A stretch of 64,000 bases of DNA, from NCBI GenBank assembly GCA_902635665.1, contig CACPOX010000001.1:82118-146117 (forward strand), read 5' to 3'. A program made the translations under genes and the position numbers. Below, in pieces: positions 48,968-59,134 of the stretch (position 1 is its first letter; each line of letters begins with the position of its first letter). The stretch comes from an uncultured Pelagibacteraceae bacterium (lineage in GTDB: Bacteria; Pseudomonadota; Alphaproteobacteria; Pelagibacterales; Pelagibacteraceae). The notes under the pieces are model-generated. The model made no database searches and was not told the origin of the DNA. It saw only the letters and a program-made list of their open reading frames with translations.

Positions 48968-49819
48968 TTATTTCTCCGTTTGAATTAATCCTTTTATGAA
49001 CCATTTTTGTAAAATTACTACCACTAAAACTGGTGGGATCATTGACAAAATGATATATGCAAATCTTTCTGCCGTTCTTGGCAGAGCAACTCCTTCGTAG
49101 CTTTCTGTGTAAATAATTTTCATTCCCATTACAACAGTCCAGTATTCTTCTGCGGTTGTCATTATTAGCGGCCATAAATATTGGCTGTATCCATATACAA
49201 ACATAAAGATAAACATTGCTGCTATCATAGTTTTAGATAATGGCACTAAGAAATCTATGAAAAAACTCCAAGCATTTGCTCCATCTAATTTTGCTGACTC
49301 CAGAAGTTCATCTGGAATTGTTTTGTAAAATTGTCTGAAGAAAAAAGTTGCTGTTGCTGAAGCAACTAACGGAAGAATAAGGCCTGTATACGAATTTGTT
49401 AAACCTAAATCAGATACAATTTTATAGCTTGGAAAAATTCTTACCTCTAAAGGAACAAGTAGAGTAATAAAGATCAACCAAAAAATTGGTACAGCTAATT
49501 TAAATCTATAATAAACCAAAGCATATGCTGACATTGCAGAAATAACTACTTTAAGTGTTGCAATTCCTAATGCCATTATAAAACTATTAATAAACATTTT
49601 TGCGGCAGTCACTTCTTCTGACCAACCACCTTTCTCATTTAAAACTTCATTATAGTTTCTTGCTAGCTGATCACCTATATGAAACTTCATACCTTCTGTC
49701 AGTATAGTTACAGAGTCATGTGAAGAACTTGCAAAAGAAATCCAAATCGGAACTACCATTAACAAGACTCCTAATATTAAAATAATATGAGCAATTATTT
49801 GAAGTGGTTTAATTTTCAT
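48968..49819 (-). CDS. ugpE: Glycerol-3-phosphate-type ABC permease (UgpE-like, copy 2)
   Basis: Multi-TM; [55 protein letters not shown]. Confidence 0.85.
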   Translation of the reverse strand: [283 protein letters not shown]

Positions 49820-50637
49820 TTATCTTGAAAAACTCCCTTAATAAAATGTTTCTGCAAAACAATTATAATTAAAATTGGTGGAACCATAGACATCATCACA
49901 AAAGCAAAACGATGCACAATAGAACCTGACATCATTTTTAGTCCCATAACCACTGTCCAATATTGTTCTGAAGTCGTTACCAATAGTGGCCATAGGTACT
50001 GGTTGTAACCAAAAACAAACATAAATATTAACATTGCTACAATCATTGTTTTTGATAAAGGAATTAAAAAATCAACAAAAAATCTCCAAGTATTTGCCCC
50101 ATCAAGTTTTGCAGACTCAAGTAATTCATCTGGTACAGTTTTATAAAATTGTCGGAAAAATAATGTTGCTATAGCTGAGGCTGAAATAGGCACTATTAAT
50201 CCAAAATAAGAATTTACTAAATTAAGTTCAGCCATCACTGAATAAGTAGGAAAAATTCTTAATTCTAATGGAACTAAAATTGTAATGAATATTATCCAAA
50301 ACAAGAATGTTGCATGTTTTATTCTGTAATAAACCAAAGCATATGCAGCCATTAAAGATGTAACAACAGATAATATTGCAACACCTGTAGCCATTATAAA
50401 GCTATTAAAAAACATTTTTAATGCGGTTATCTCTTTAAAAAAACCACCCTGATATAATAAAACCCGTAAGTAATTTTCATAAAAGCTATCTCCTAAAAAC
50501 ATTTGAAGACCACTCATATTAATCATTGAACTTGTATGAGTTGAGCTAGCAAAAATCATCCATACAGGAAATACCATGATAAGTATTCCAATGAGTAAAA
50601 TTAAATGTGAAAAACTTGATGTGATAAATCTAGTCAT
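49816..50637 (-). CDS. ugpE: Glycerol-3-phosphate-type ABC permease (UgpE-like, copy 1)
   Basis: Multi-TM; [55 protein letters not shown]; ATGA overlap with copy 2. Confidence 0.85.
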   Translation of the reverse strand: [273 protein letters not shown]

Positions 50638-51515
50638 TAATTATAATGTATTTTCCCTTCGATATATCTAAATTGAAAAATTGTAATTACTAATACAATC
50701 AGCATCATCATTATTGATTGAGCTCCTGCACTTCCTAAATCTAGTCCTCTAAATCCATCCATGTAGGCTTTATAAACTAGAGTTCTTGTTTCACCTGAAG
50801 GAGCACCTATTGTTGTGGTATCGATAATTCCAAATGTATCAAAGAAAGCATAGGTTATATTAATGATTATTAAAAAGAACGTAGTTGGCATTAATAATGG
50901 GAATGTAATTGTCCAAAATCTTCTAAAACTATTTTTACAGTCAATCATTGATGCTTCAATTACAGATTTTTGTATAGCTTGAAGACCTGCCAAGAAGAAA
51001 ATAAAATTAGCACTGATTTGCTTCCAAGAACCAGCTATTATTACGTAAATATAAGAGTCAAAAACACTCTCATACCAGTTAAATCCCCAAAGTTCGTGAA
51101 ATAAATGATAAAGAAGTCCAAATCTTTCACTAAAAAAATAATTTGCCATTACACCGACTACCGCAGGCGCGATTGCATAAGGCCAAATTAAAAGTGTTTT
51201 GTAAGTGCTTTTACCATGCATTACATTATTAGCCTGAACTGCAAGCAATAATCCAATTGAGCCTGTAATTAATGTAATCACAAAACTATAAATAATAGTA
51301 AATTTGAAAGCTATGAAATAAGCTGGATCATCAAAAATAAATAAAAAATTATCAAACCATACAAACGTCGCTCCAAATCCAAAAGCATCTTGCATTGTAA
51401 ATGCATCTCTAAAAGTTTGTATGATTGGCCAATATAAAAAAATTAATAAAATTCCTAACTGAGGAGCTAAGAATAAATATTGTGAATAGCTAGATTTAAA
51501 TTGGACTTTTTTCAT
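50637..51515 (-). CDS. ugpA: Glycerol-3-phosphate-type ABC permease (UgpA)
   Basis: Multi-TM permease. Track start 51548 lies inside the ugpB terminator hairpin, so ATG at 51515 (MKKVQFKSSYSQYLFLAPQ) is preferred. Confidence 0.85.
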   Translation of the reverse strand: MKKVQFKSSYSQYLFLAPQLGILLIFLYWPIIQTFRDAFTMQDAFGFGATFVWFDNFLFIFDDPAYFIAFKFTIIYSFVITLITGSIGLLLAVQANNVMHGKSTYKTLLIWPYAIAPAVVGVMANYFFSERFGLLYHLFHELWGFNWYESVFDSYIYVIIAGSWKQISANFIFFLAGLQAIQKSVIEASMIDCKNSFRRFWTITFPLLMPTTFFLIIINITYAFFDTFGIIDTTTIGAPSGETRTLVYKAYMDGFRGLDLGSAGAQSIMMMLIVLVITIFQFRYIEGKIHYN

Positions 51516-51529
51516 ATAAGTAAAATAAA

Positions 51530-51561
51530 AATAAGGAGGGTAAATCAATACCCTCCTTATT
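51530..51561 (-). terminator. Terminator/attenuator hairpin between ugpB and ugpA
   Basis: AATAAGGAGGG-TAAATCAATA-CCCTCCTTATT perfect 11-bp stem. Confidence 0.82.
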
Positions 51562-51572
51562 TAAATTATTAA

Positions 51573-52880
51573 TTATAAAGTTTTAGCAAATTGTTTTAAC
51601 AATTTAGCTGCACCTTTATCCATGTTCTTCAATCCTTTTTCGATTGATATTTTGCCGTTTAACATTGGCTCAACATTTTCGTAAATTACTTCACGAATTT
51701 GTGGCCAGTTACCAGCTCTATATCCACCAGGAATAGTCGAACCTTCTAAGCTTAATTGTTCACCAACTGCTTTATGATATGGAGAAGCTCTATAGAAGTT
51801 TATAGTTTCAGCTAACTCTATACCACCTTTAGTCACTGCAGAATAACCAGTCATGTTATGATAATACAGATCCATTTCTGGAGAACCCATAAATTCTATA
51901 AATTTAGCAAGTCCTTTGTACTCTTCTTCTGTATGACCATTTAATATCCAGTTAGCAGCACCACCGATAAATGTTGGATACTCTTTACCACCTGTTACAG
52001 AATCCCAGTAAGGAATATGATTTACTGTAAAGTTAGGTACAACACCTTTCATTCCACCGAAAGATGCAGCTGAACCAAACCAAAACGCAGCTTCACCAGC
52101 TATAAATGGAGCTTGGTTATCTCCCCATGCTCTTCCTTTATAACCATAAAAGCCTTTTTCATACCACTCCTTAACTTTTTTCCAATGCATTACAAATGCA
52201 TCTGTTTCAGCAAATAAAGTTTTTGTTGGAACAGCATCGTAACCATTGTTTCCATCAGTCATAAGTAGATTGTGTCTTGAAAAGAAATTTTCTGTCCAGA
52301 TCCAAGGAAAGTGACTTTGAACTAAAGGAATATATCCAGCAGCTTTAATTTTTGGAGCCATAGCCTCAAACTCTTCATAAGTTTTTGGAACTGATTCAAT
52401 TCCTACTTTTTTCAATATGTCCATGTTTGCATACATTAAACAAGTTGAACTATTAAAAGGAACACCAATCATTTTTCCATCAGAGTCAGCATAGAAATTT
52501 TTAATTCCTGGAATATAATTGTCTGCATCGACTTTAATTCCATATTTCTCTGCCATTTCTTCAAAACCAATGACAACACCATTTTTAACTTGCGCTACCA
52601 TTATCGCAGCACCAGCATCGTAAACCTGTGAATAGTGTGGTTGGTCTCCTGCTCTAAATGCAGCAATAGTTGCTGCCATGTTATCCTCATAACTTCCTTT
52701 ACCTGTAGGAATAACCGTATATTGATCTTGTGAAGCATTAAATCTATTTGCAATTTCAATAATTACATCACCAAGAAAACCACTGTTTCCATACCACCAA
52801 TGAATTTCTGTCTTTGAGTAACTGTGTGATGTAAAAGAGAATGTAAATAGGATTGTTAAAATACTAAGTATTTTTTTCAT
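51573..52880 (-). CDS. ugpB: Glycerol-3-phosphate-type ABC substrate-binding protein
   Basis: Signal peptide MKKILSILTILFTFSFTSHSYS, TEIHWWYGNSGFLGDVIIEIANRFNASQDQYTVIPTGKGSYEDNMAATIAAFRAGDQPHYSQVYDAG. Confidence 0.9.
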   Translation of the reverse strand: MKKILSILTILFTFSFTSHSYSKTEIHWWYGNSGFLGDVIIEIANRFNASQDQYTVIPTGKGSYEDNMAATIAAFRAGDQPHYSQVYDAGAAIMVAQVKNGVVIGFEEMAEKYGIKVDADNYIPGIKNFYADSDGKMIGVPFNSSTCLMYANMDILKKVGIESVPKTYEEFEAMAPKIKAAGYIPLVQSHFPWIWTENFFSRHNLLMTDGNNGYDAVPTKTLFAETDAFVMHWKKVKEWYEKGFYGYKGRAWGDNQAPFIAGEAAFWFGSAASFGGMKGVVPNFTVNHIPYWDSVTGGKEYPTFIGGAANWILNGHTEEEYKGLAKFIEFMGSPEMDLYYHNMTGYSAVTKGGIELAETINFYRASPYHKAVGEQLSLEGSTIPGGYRAGNWPQIREVIYENVEPMLNGKISIEKGLKNMDKGAAKLLKQFAKTL

Positions 52881-53002
52881 TTTTTTCCTCTCTTATTAAT
52901 TTATGTATTTACAATTAAGTAAAATATAAATGTTAAGATAACGTTAAATTTAAATTACTTAAATATTAAAATATATAATTTTTCTAAATCAGGTTGTATC
53001 TG

Positions 53003-54130
53003 TTAATAACTTTTAAGATATTTTAATCTTCCAATTATTTCATCTCTATCCATGTAATAGCCTTGGAGATGTCTATGACCAGAATTAGGATCAAACTCTG
53101 TTCTTCCATGAAGTAATCTTCTATTGTTAAATGAAAAAATATCACCTGGCTCAAGTCTAAAATTAATTTGAAATTTAGCGTCATGTAATAGATTTCCAAA
53201 ACGATGATGAGCTTTATAAACTGAGTCCATTATATCTGGATGACAATCAAGAGCATCTAGTGTTGCAATACTATAACGAATATCATTGTAATCTCCGTCT
53301 TTAGTCAGTGATATTGCTGTTCCATAAACACTTCGGACTGCTTCTTGGGTGTAGTCTTTATCTCTAAATTTAAGTGGAGTATTTACCAATATATCAAAAG
53401 TATCTTTTTCGTTATTTTTTAAATAATCTGCTACAGCAAATGCATCTACAGCTGATGAGTCGCCACCCTTTGCTGAATTTATTAAACAGTGTAAAAATTG
53501 GTAACCAGGTGGATTTTCAAACCAAGGCAAATCCATATGGTTTCTTAAAGCATGAGCTGTATATGCAGAATTATTTGGTTTTGGAATATTAATTACTTCA
53601 AAAGGTGTTTTAAAAAAAGTTTCTCGAGTATGACTTATACGGTTTAAAACTTTTAATGCAGAATTTTTTTCTACTGGAGCGTTTTTAACAATAGCTATTC
53701 CAGTATAATGTAAAAGCTCTAACCATTTAATTAAACCATCATCAGAGTTTATAATTTCATTATGATCAATATGAATAGATTTTAAGTTATTTTCTAAAGA
53801 ACTATCCCAAAGTTTATAAGGTGAGACATACTTTTGTTTATTTTTTAAAGTATAACAGTTTTCTCTTAACCATTTTGGATCGTAATAACTTGTGTGATCC
53901 CCTTCGCTCCATTCAATTTCTAATTTTCCATCTGAACTTATAGAGTATTTTGTAGGGTTAATGTTTTGTGAGACTTCCAAGATATTAAACATTCTATGTC
54001 TTGAGTCTTTGTCATGAGCAGTTGGACAATTATCTCTTAGCCAAAGGTAATTAAACTTGCTTTCTTCACCATCATTCCAAATAACTTTTAAATATGTTGA
54101 ATTTTTTTCTAGTTTAGAAATTGAGCTCAC
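53003..54130 (-). CDS. Gamma-butyrobetaine hydroxylase-like Fe(II)/2OG oxygenase (BBOX or TmpA-like)
   Basis: DUF971-like N terminus (WNDGEESKFNYLWLRDNCPTAHD) plus TauD-type domain with HxD (NHMDLPWFENPPGYQFLHC) and distal H...R (RRLLHGRTEFDPNSGHRHLQGYYMD). Confidence 0.8.
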   Translation of the reverse strand: MSSISKLEKNSTYLKVIWNDGEESKFNYLWLRDNCPTAHDKDSRHRMFNILEVSQNINPTKYSISSDGKLEIEWSEGDHTSYYDPKWLRENCYTLKNKQKYVSPYKLWDSSLENNLKSIHIDHNEIINSDDGLIKWLELLHYTGIAIVKNAPVEKNSALKVLNRISHTRETFFKTPFEVINIPKPNNSAYTAHALRNHMDLPWFENPPGYQFLHCLINSAKGGDSSAVDAFAVADYLKNNEKDTFDILVNTPLKFRDKDYTQEAVRSVYGTAISLTKDGDYNDIRYSIATLDALDCHPDIMDSVYKAHHRFGNLLHDAKFQINFRLEPGDIFSFNNRRLLHGRTEFDPNSGHRHLQGYYMDRDEIIGRLKYLKSY

Positions 54131-54261
54131 ACTTAATTTTTATATAAAAGAGTAATCAAATCAACTCAATTAATAGTTGTATTCATAATTCAAAGCTTGT
54201 TTTTTATCTACATTCATTATTAAATCTCTGAATTAAAACTTAACCTTAAGGAGATAATTTA

Positions 54262-55278
54262 ATGAAGTTTTTAAAGAGATTAACAATCTCAATTTTCCTA
54301 CTATCATCTTTGATTGTAAGTAATGCAAACGCTGGTGATTGTAAGGCAAGATTGGGAGATTTTGACTGGAGTAGTGCAAACATCCATACAGCTATCACTA
54401 CCTTCATCCTTGAAAAAGGATACGGGTGTGAAGTTTCTGTAACTAAAGGAAGTACTACCCCAATAATGGCTGCTCATTACGACGGTCAATTAGATGTTAT
54501 TACTGAAGTTTGGTATGACAACATTATTGCTAATTACGAGCCACATGAAAAGGCTGGTACTATTATTAATATTGGAGTTAACACACCAGACTCTCAACAA
54601 GCATTCTATGTAGATAAAACAACAGCTGATAAATACAATTTGAAATCAGTTGATGATATGAAAGATCCAAAAATTGCAGCTTTATTTAAAGATCCAGAAG
54701 ATCCTTCAAAAGGAAGAATGACTAGCTGTATATCTGGTTGGACTTGTTATACTGTAAACTTGGTTAAGCAAATAGAATATGGTTTAGACAAATACTATAC
54801 TAACTTTGACCCAGGTTCAGGTGGAGCATTAGATGCTGCTATTGCAGGAGCTTTTGCCAAGAAAAAACCAATCTTTACATATTACTGGGCACCAACTGGT
54901 TTAATGGGTAAAGTTGACCTTGTTAGACTTACAGAACCAAAATTTGATTCTGATTGTTGGAACTCTATGTCCGCAGTTGTTGAAGATATTAAAGCAAACG
55001 GACCAGATGCTTACAAGAAAAGCTGTGCATGTGAATATAGAGATATGGCTTTGACAAAATCTGTTTTAACTGATTGGGCGAAAGCTAATCCTAAAGAAAC
55101 TGATTTCTTAAAGAAATATACTATTCCAACAGCTACAGTTAACAAAATGTTAGCTTTTTACGAAGATGAGTCAGATGGTGATATGGAACTTACCGCGATG
55201 CACTTCTTAAAAAATGAAAGCATGTGGAAAGATTGGGTACCTGCAGACGTTGCTAAAAAAGTTAGCGCCGCTCTATAA
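54262..55278 (+). CDS. proX: Glycine betaine/carnitine-type ABC substrate-binding protein (OpuAC/ProX family)
   Basis: Signal peptide, GDCKARLGDFDWSSANIHTAITTFILEKGYGCEVSVTKGSTTPIMAAHYDGQLDVITEVWYDN. Confidence 0.85.
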   Translation: MKFLKRLTISIFLLSSLIVSNANAGDCKARLGDFDWSSANIHTAITTFILEKGYGCEVSVTKGSTTPIMAAHYDGQLDVITEVWYDNIIANYEPHEKAGTIINIGVNTPDSQQAFYVDKTTADKYNLKSVDDMKDPKIAALFKDPEDPSKGRMTSCISGWTCYTVNLVKQIEYGLDKYYTNFDPGSGGALDAAIAGAFAKKKPIFTYYWAPTGLMGKVDLVRLTEPKFDSDCWNSMSAVVEDIKANGPDAYKKSCACEYRDMALTKSVLTDWAKANPKETDFLKKYTIPTATVNKMLAFYEDESDGDMELTAMHFLKNESMWKDWVPADVAKKVSAAL

Positions 55279-55300
55279 TCCAATATCTTAAATAATTTAT

Positions 55301-55324
55301 GAAAGAGCCCTTCGGGGCTCTTTC
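55301..55324 (+). terminator. Terminator/attenuator hairpin between proX-like and proW-like genes
   Basis: GAAAGAGCCC-TTCG-GGGCTCTTTC perfect 10-bp stem with UUCG loop; short U-rich tail. Confidence 0.85.
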
Positions 55325-55342
55325 TTTAACTAAATTTAAATT

Positions 55343-56374
55343 ATGGAAGCATTAAAGAAAAATAAAAAAATAATTTTTAATATTGGTTTGCTCGTTGTCT
55401 TTGTGTGGTTATTAATAACTAGCTATTCTCAATCAAAAAGAAAACCAGATAATATTGGAGAATTATTAAACGATTTTTCTTGGTTAGGAGGTAAATGGCC
55501 AAAGTGGTTAGATTTACCATTAATGAATTGGATCAACGTTGGTTTTAAAACACTTAATGAAAAATATGGATACATATTTGAAGCTATTAATAATGTTCTT
55601 TTGTATATGTTGATGTTAGTAAAAAACTTTTTAATTCAAGCTCCATGGCCATTAGTCATACTTGGTGTGGTAGTTCTAACCTATTTTGCAAGTGGTAGAA
55701 AAGTTGGAACAACAGTATTTGTAGGATTTTGTACTTTTTTTATAGGTTTTCTTCACCCAATATTTTGGCAAAAAGCAATTGAAACAACTGCGATAATGTT
55801 AATTGGAATATTTCTTTGTGTTATTGCGGGCATTCCATTGGGGATAGCAATGGCAAGAAGCGTAAGAACAAGAAATATAATTTTGCCAGTTTTAGATTTA
55901 ATGCAAACTATTCCAAGTTTCTGTTACCTAATTCCAGGTATTATGTTGTTTGGCTTAGGTGCGGTTCCAGCAATTATAGCCACATTTATTTATGCGGTTC
56001 CTCCTCTAGTTAGACTAACAGATTTAGGAATTAGGCTTGTTGATACTGAGGTTATTGAAGCTGCAGATGCATTTGGTGCAAGTAAAAAACAAAAACTATG
56101 GGGGGTGCAAATGCCATTAGCATTACCAAATATAATGCAAGGTATTAATCAGTGTACAATGATGGCATTAGCTATGGTAGTTATTGCATCGATGATAGGT
56201 ACTAGAGGTTTAGGGGATGAGGTTTTGCTTGGTCTTCAACAATTAAATGTAGGAAGGGCTGCGGAGGCAGGAATTGCAATTGTACTTTTGGCAATAGTTC
56301 TTGATAGGATAACCCAATCTTATGGAGAAACACTACAAGAGAGAACAGCACCAAATACAAAGAAAGGTAAATAA
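55343..56374 (+). CDS. proW: Glycine betaine/proline-type ABC permease
   Basis: GIPLGIAMARSVRTRNIILPVLDLMQTIPSFCYLIPGIMLFGLGAVPAIIATFIYAVPPLVRLT. Confidence 0.9.
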   Translation: MEALKKNKKIIFNIGLLVVFVWLLITSYSQSKRKPDNIGELLNDFSWLGGKWPKWLDLPLMNWINVGFKTLNEKYGYIFEAINNVLLYMLMLVKNFLIQAPWPLVILGVVVLTYFASGRKVGTTVFVGFCTFFIGFLHPIFWQKAIETTAIMLIGIFLCVIAGIPLGIAMARSVRTRNIILPVLDLMQTIPSFCYLIPGIMLFGLGAVPAIIATFIYAVPPLVRLTDLGIRLVDTEVIEAADAFGASKKQKLWGVQMPLALPNIMQGINQCTMMALAMVVIASMIGTRGLGDEVLLGLQQLNVGRAAEAGIAIVLLAIVLDRITQSYGETLQERTAPNTKKGK

Positions 56375-57399
56375 TGTCTAAAATTGAGATTAATAATGTT
56401 TATAAAATCTTTGGTAACAACCCTCAATCAGTTATGCCAATGGTAAAGAATGGTGCAAATAAAGAAGAAGTGTTAGAACAAACTGGTCATACAGTTGGTC
56501 TTGATAATGTTTCATTAAAAATAGAAGAAGGTGAAACTTTTGTTTGTATGGGTTTGTCTGGCTCAGGAAAATCAACTCTAATTAGACATTTAAATAGATT
56601 AATCGATCCTACAGACGGTGAAATAATCGTAGAAGGAAATAATGTTATGTCTTTCAACAAAGAACAATTGATAGATTTTAGAAGACATAAGATGAGTATG
56701 GTTTTTCAAAGGTTTGGTTTGTTTCCACATAAAACAGTTATTCAAAATGTAGGGTATGGATTAGAAATGCAAGGAAAACCATTGGAACAAATAAACAAAA
56801 CCGCTATGGAAAAAATTGAAGCAGTTGGTTTAAATGGTTTTGAAAATCAATTTCCAAATCAATTATCAGGTGGTATGCAACAGCGCGTTGGTCTTGCAAG
56901 AGCTTTAGCAACTGATAGTGATATAATGTTAATGGATGAGGCTTTTAGTGCATTAGACCCATTAATAAGAAGTGATATGCAAAAACAGTTACTAGATCTT
57001 CAATCAGAATTAAAAAAAACTATTGTATTTATTACTCATGACTTAGATGAATCTTTGAGACTAGGAGACCATATTGGTATATTGAATGCTGGAAAATTAG
57101 TTCAAGTTGGAACCCCGGTTGATATCATTATGAACCCAGCAGACGATTATGTTAAAGCTTTTGTTAAAGATGTTAACAGGGCAAAAGTAATTAAAGCTAA
57201 AATTATAATGAAAAGTGTTAATGAAGCTAACGATATAGATAAATCTAACTTAATTAAAGTTAATGAAGATCAATTTATTGAAGAGTTTTTACCTCAAATT
57301 GTATGCTCTAATTCTAATTGTGAAGTGGTTGACAAAAGTGGAAATGTTAAAGGTTATATATCTAATAAAGAATTACAGACATCATTAACAAAATCATAA
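56374..57399 (+). CDS. proV: Glycine betaine/proline-type ABC ATP-binding protein
   Basis: GLSGSGKSTLIRHLNRLIDPTDG, LSGGMQQRVGLARALATDSDIMLMDEAFSALDPLIR; start overlaps proW stop. Confidence 0.92.
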   Translation: MSKIEINNVYKIFGNNPQSVMPMVKNGANKEEVLEQTGHTVGLDNVSLKIEEGETFVCMGLSGSGKSTLIRHLNRLIDPTDGEIIVEGNNVMSFNKEQLIDFRRHKMSMVFQRFGLFPHKTVIQNVGYGLEMQGKPLEQINKTAMEKIEAVGLNGFENQFPNQLSGGMQQRVGLARALATDSDIMLMDEAFSALDPLIRSDMQKQLLDLQSELKKTIVFITHDLDESLRLGDHIGILNAGKLVQVGTPVDIIMNPADDYVKAFVKDVNRAKVIKAKIIMKSVNEANDIDKSNLIKVNEDQFIEEFLPQIVCSNSNCEVVDKSGNVKGYISNKELQTSLTKS

Positions 57400-57402
57400 T
57401 TA

Positions 57403-58191
57403 ATGGTTAACAAATCATTAAAAAATAAAAAAATTATAATTTCTGCAGGTGCATCTGGAATAGGTTTAGCAACAGCTAAGGTTTGTCTTTCTCGTGGAGC
57501 ATACGTTTATCTTTGTGATATTGATAATAAATCTCTAAATAAATTAAATAAACATCCTCTTATAAATAAGAGGCTGTTTAAATATAATTGCGATGCATCT
57601 GACGAAAGCCAGGTGTTGGATTTATTTAAAAAAATAATTAAAAAAACGAAAAAAATTGATGCTTTGATAAATAATGTTGGAGTTGCTGGACCAACTGGAT
57701 CACTAGAAAAACTAAAGTCTAAAGATTGGGAAAGAACTATTCAGATAGATGTTAATAGTCATTTTTATTTTACTAAGAAAGCTATACCTTTAATTAAAAA
57801 GTCTAGAAATGGATCAATAATAAATATTTCATCAACTGCTGGAATACTTGGATTTCCTTTAAGATCACCTTACGCAGCAAGTAAATGGGCAATTATTGGA
57901 ATTACTAAAACTCTCGCAATGGAACTCGGAAAATACAATATAAGAGTTAATGCAATCTGCCCTGGTTCAATTAAAGGTGAAAGAATGAAAAGAGTGATAA
58001 GAGATAAAGCAAAATTTACAAAAGTTTCATCAAAAAAAATTGAAAAAGATTTTATTTCAATGAGTTCTATGAAAAAATGGATTCTTGAAGAAGATATAGG
58101 AAAGATGTGTGCATTTTTGATTTCAGAAGATTCAAGTAAGGTTTCAGGACAAGTAATTTCTGTAGATGGTCACACAGAAAGAAATGATTAG
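57403..58191 (+). CDS. Short-chain dehydrogenase/reductase (SDR)
   Basis: ISAGASGIGLATAKVCLSRG, NNVGVAGPTG, INISSTAGILGFPLRSPYAASKWAI, DGHTERND. Confidence 0.88.
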   Translation: MVNKSLKNKKIIISAGASGIGLATAKVCLSRGAYVYLCDIDNKSLNKLNKHPLINKRLFKYNCDASDESQVLDLFKKIIKKTKKIDALINNVGVAGPTGSLEKLKSKDWERTIQIDVNSHFYFTKKAIPLIKKSRNGSIINISSTAGILGFPLRSPYAASKWAIIGITKTLAMELGKYNIRVNAICPGSIKGERMKRVIRDKAKFTKVSSKKIEKDFISMSSMKKWILEEDIGKMCAFLISEDSSKVSGQVISVDGHTERND

Positions 58192-58192
58192 T

Positions 58193-59134
58193 TTACCTAA
58201 GTTTTTTTTCGTATTTCTTTCTTAACTTTTGAATATCAACCAAATACTGGTCTCTTATATTAGATATCATTGCAACCGATTTACCTTTAGCCTGTTTTGC
58301 TGTTCCTGAAATCAGTCTAGAAGATAATTTTTTTGATAGCTTAGGGGCCTTTAGTTTGGTCCATGGTAATTTTAAAGCAGGTCCAAATTGTTCTAACATA
58401 TGTTTCATTCCGGTTTTTCCTCCAGCAAGATGAAAGGTTAAAAATGTGCCCATCAAAGACCATCTTAATCCTGGGCCATCTTCAATTGCTCTATCCAATT
58501 CCTCTGTCGTTGCATAACCTTCATTGATAATATGTAGCCCCTCTCTCCATAAAGCCTCTTGTAATCTGTCAGACAAATATCCAGGTAATTCATTTTTAAC
58601 CATAATTGGATTCATAGAAATTGATTTGTAAAATTTTTTAGCTAAATTTAAATTTTTTTTTGAAGTTATCTTACCTGGAACAATTTCTACAGCAGGCAAT
58701 AAATATACAGGATTGAATGGATGTCCAATTATTCCCCTCTCTGGATTTTTACATTTTGAATAAATTCTAGTTGGCAACAAACCCGATGAGCTTGAAGCAA
58801 TTATTGAATTAGATTTTGCATATTTTCCAATAGTGCTAATCAATTTAGTTTTTAAAGAATAATTTTCAGTTGCACACTCCTGAATAAAATCTGCGTCTTT
58901 TAATGTTTGTTCTATTGAGGTAAAAAAATGAAAATTCTTTATATTTAATTTTTTTTTATTAAATAGTTTTTTTACAAATGGCCAAGTTCTTTTTATTTCA
59001 GATAATAATTTTTTTTTTAAGTTAATATCTTTATCAAATGCATAAACAATTTTGTTATGACTCAAACAACGTATAATCCATCCTGCTCCGATTACACCTG
59101 TTCCAATCACAGCAACTTTTTTAATATTTTGCAT
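58193..59134 (-). CDS. L-carnitine 3-dehydrogenase-like (3-hydroxyacyl-CoA dehydrogenase fold)
   Basis: VAVIGTGVIGAGWIIRCLSHN, GHPFNPVYLLPAVEIVPG, RLQEALWREGLHIINEGYATTEELDRAIEDGPGLRWSLMG. Confidence 0.77.
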   Translation of the reverse strand: MQNIKKVAVIGTGVIGAGWIIRCLSHNKIVYAFDKDINLKKKLLSEIKRTWPFVKKLFNKKKLNIKNFHFFTSIEQTLKDADFIQECATENYSLKTKLISTIGKYAKSNSIIASSSSGLLPTRIYSKCKNPERGIIGHPFNPVYLLPAVEIVPGKITSKKNLNLAKKFYKSISMNPIMVKNELPGYLSDRLQEALWREGLHIINEGYATTEELDRAIEDGPGLRWSLMGTFLTFHLAGGKTGMKHMLEQFGPALKLPWTKLKAPKLSKKLSSRLISGTAKQAKGKSVAMISNIRDQYLVDIQKLRKKYEKKLR

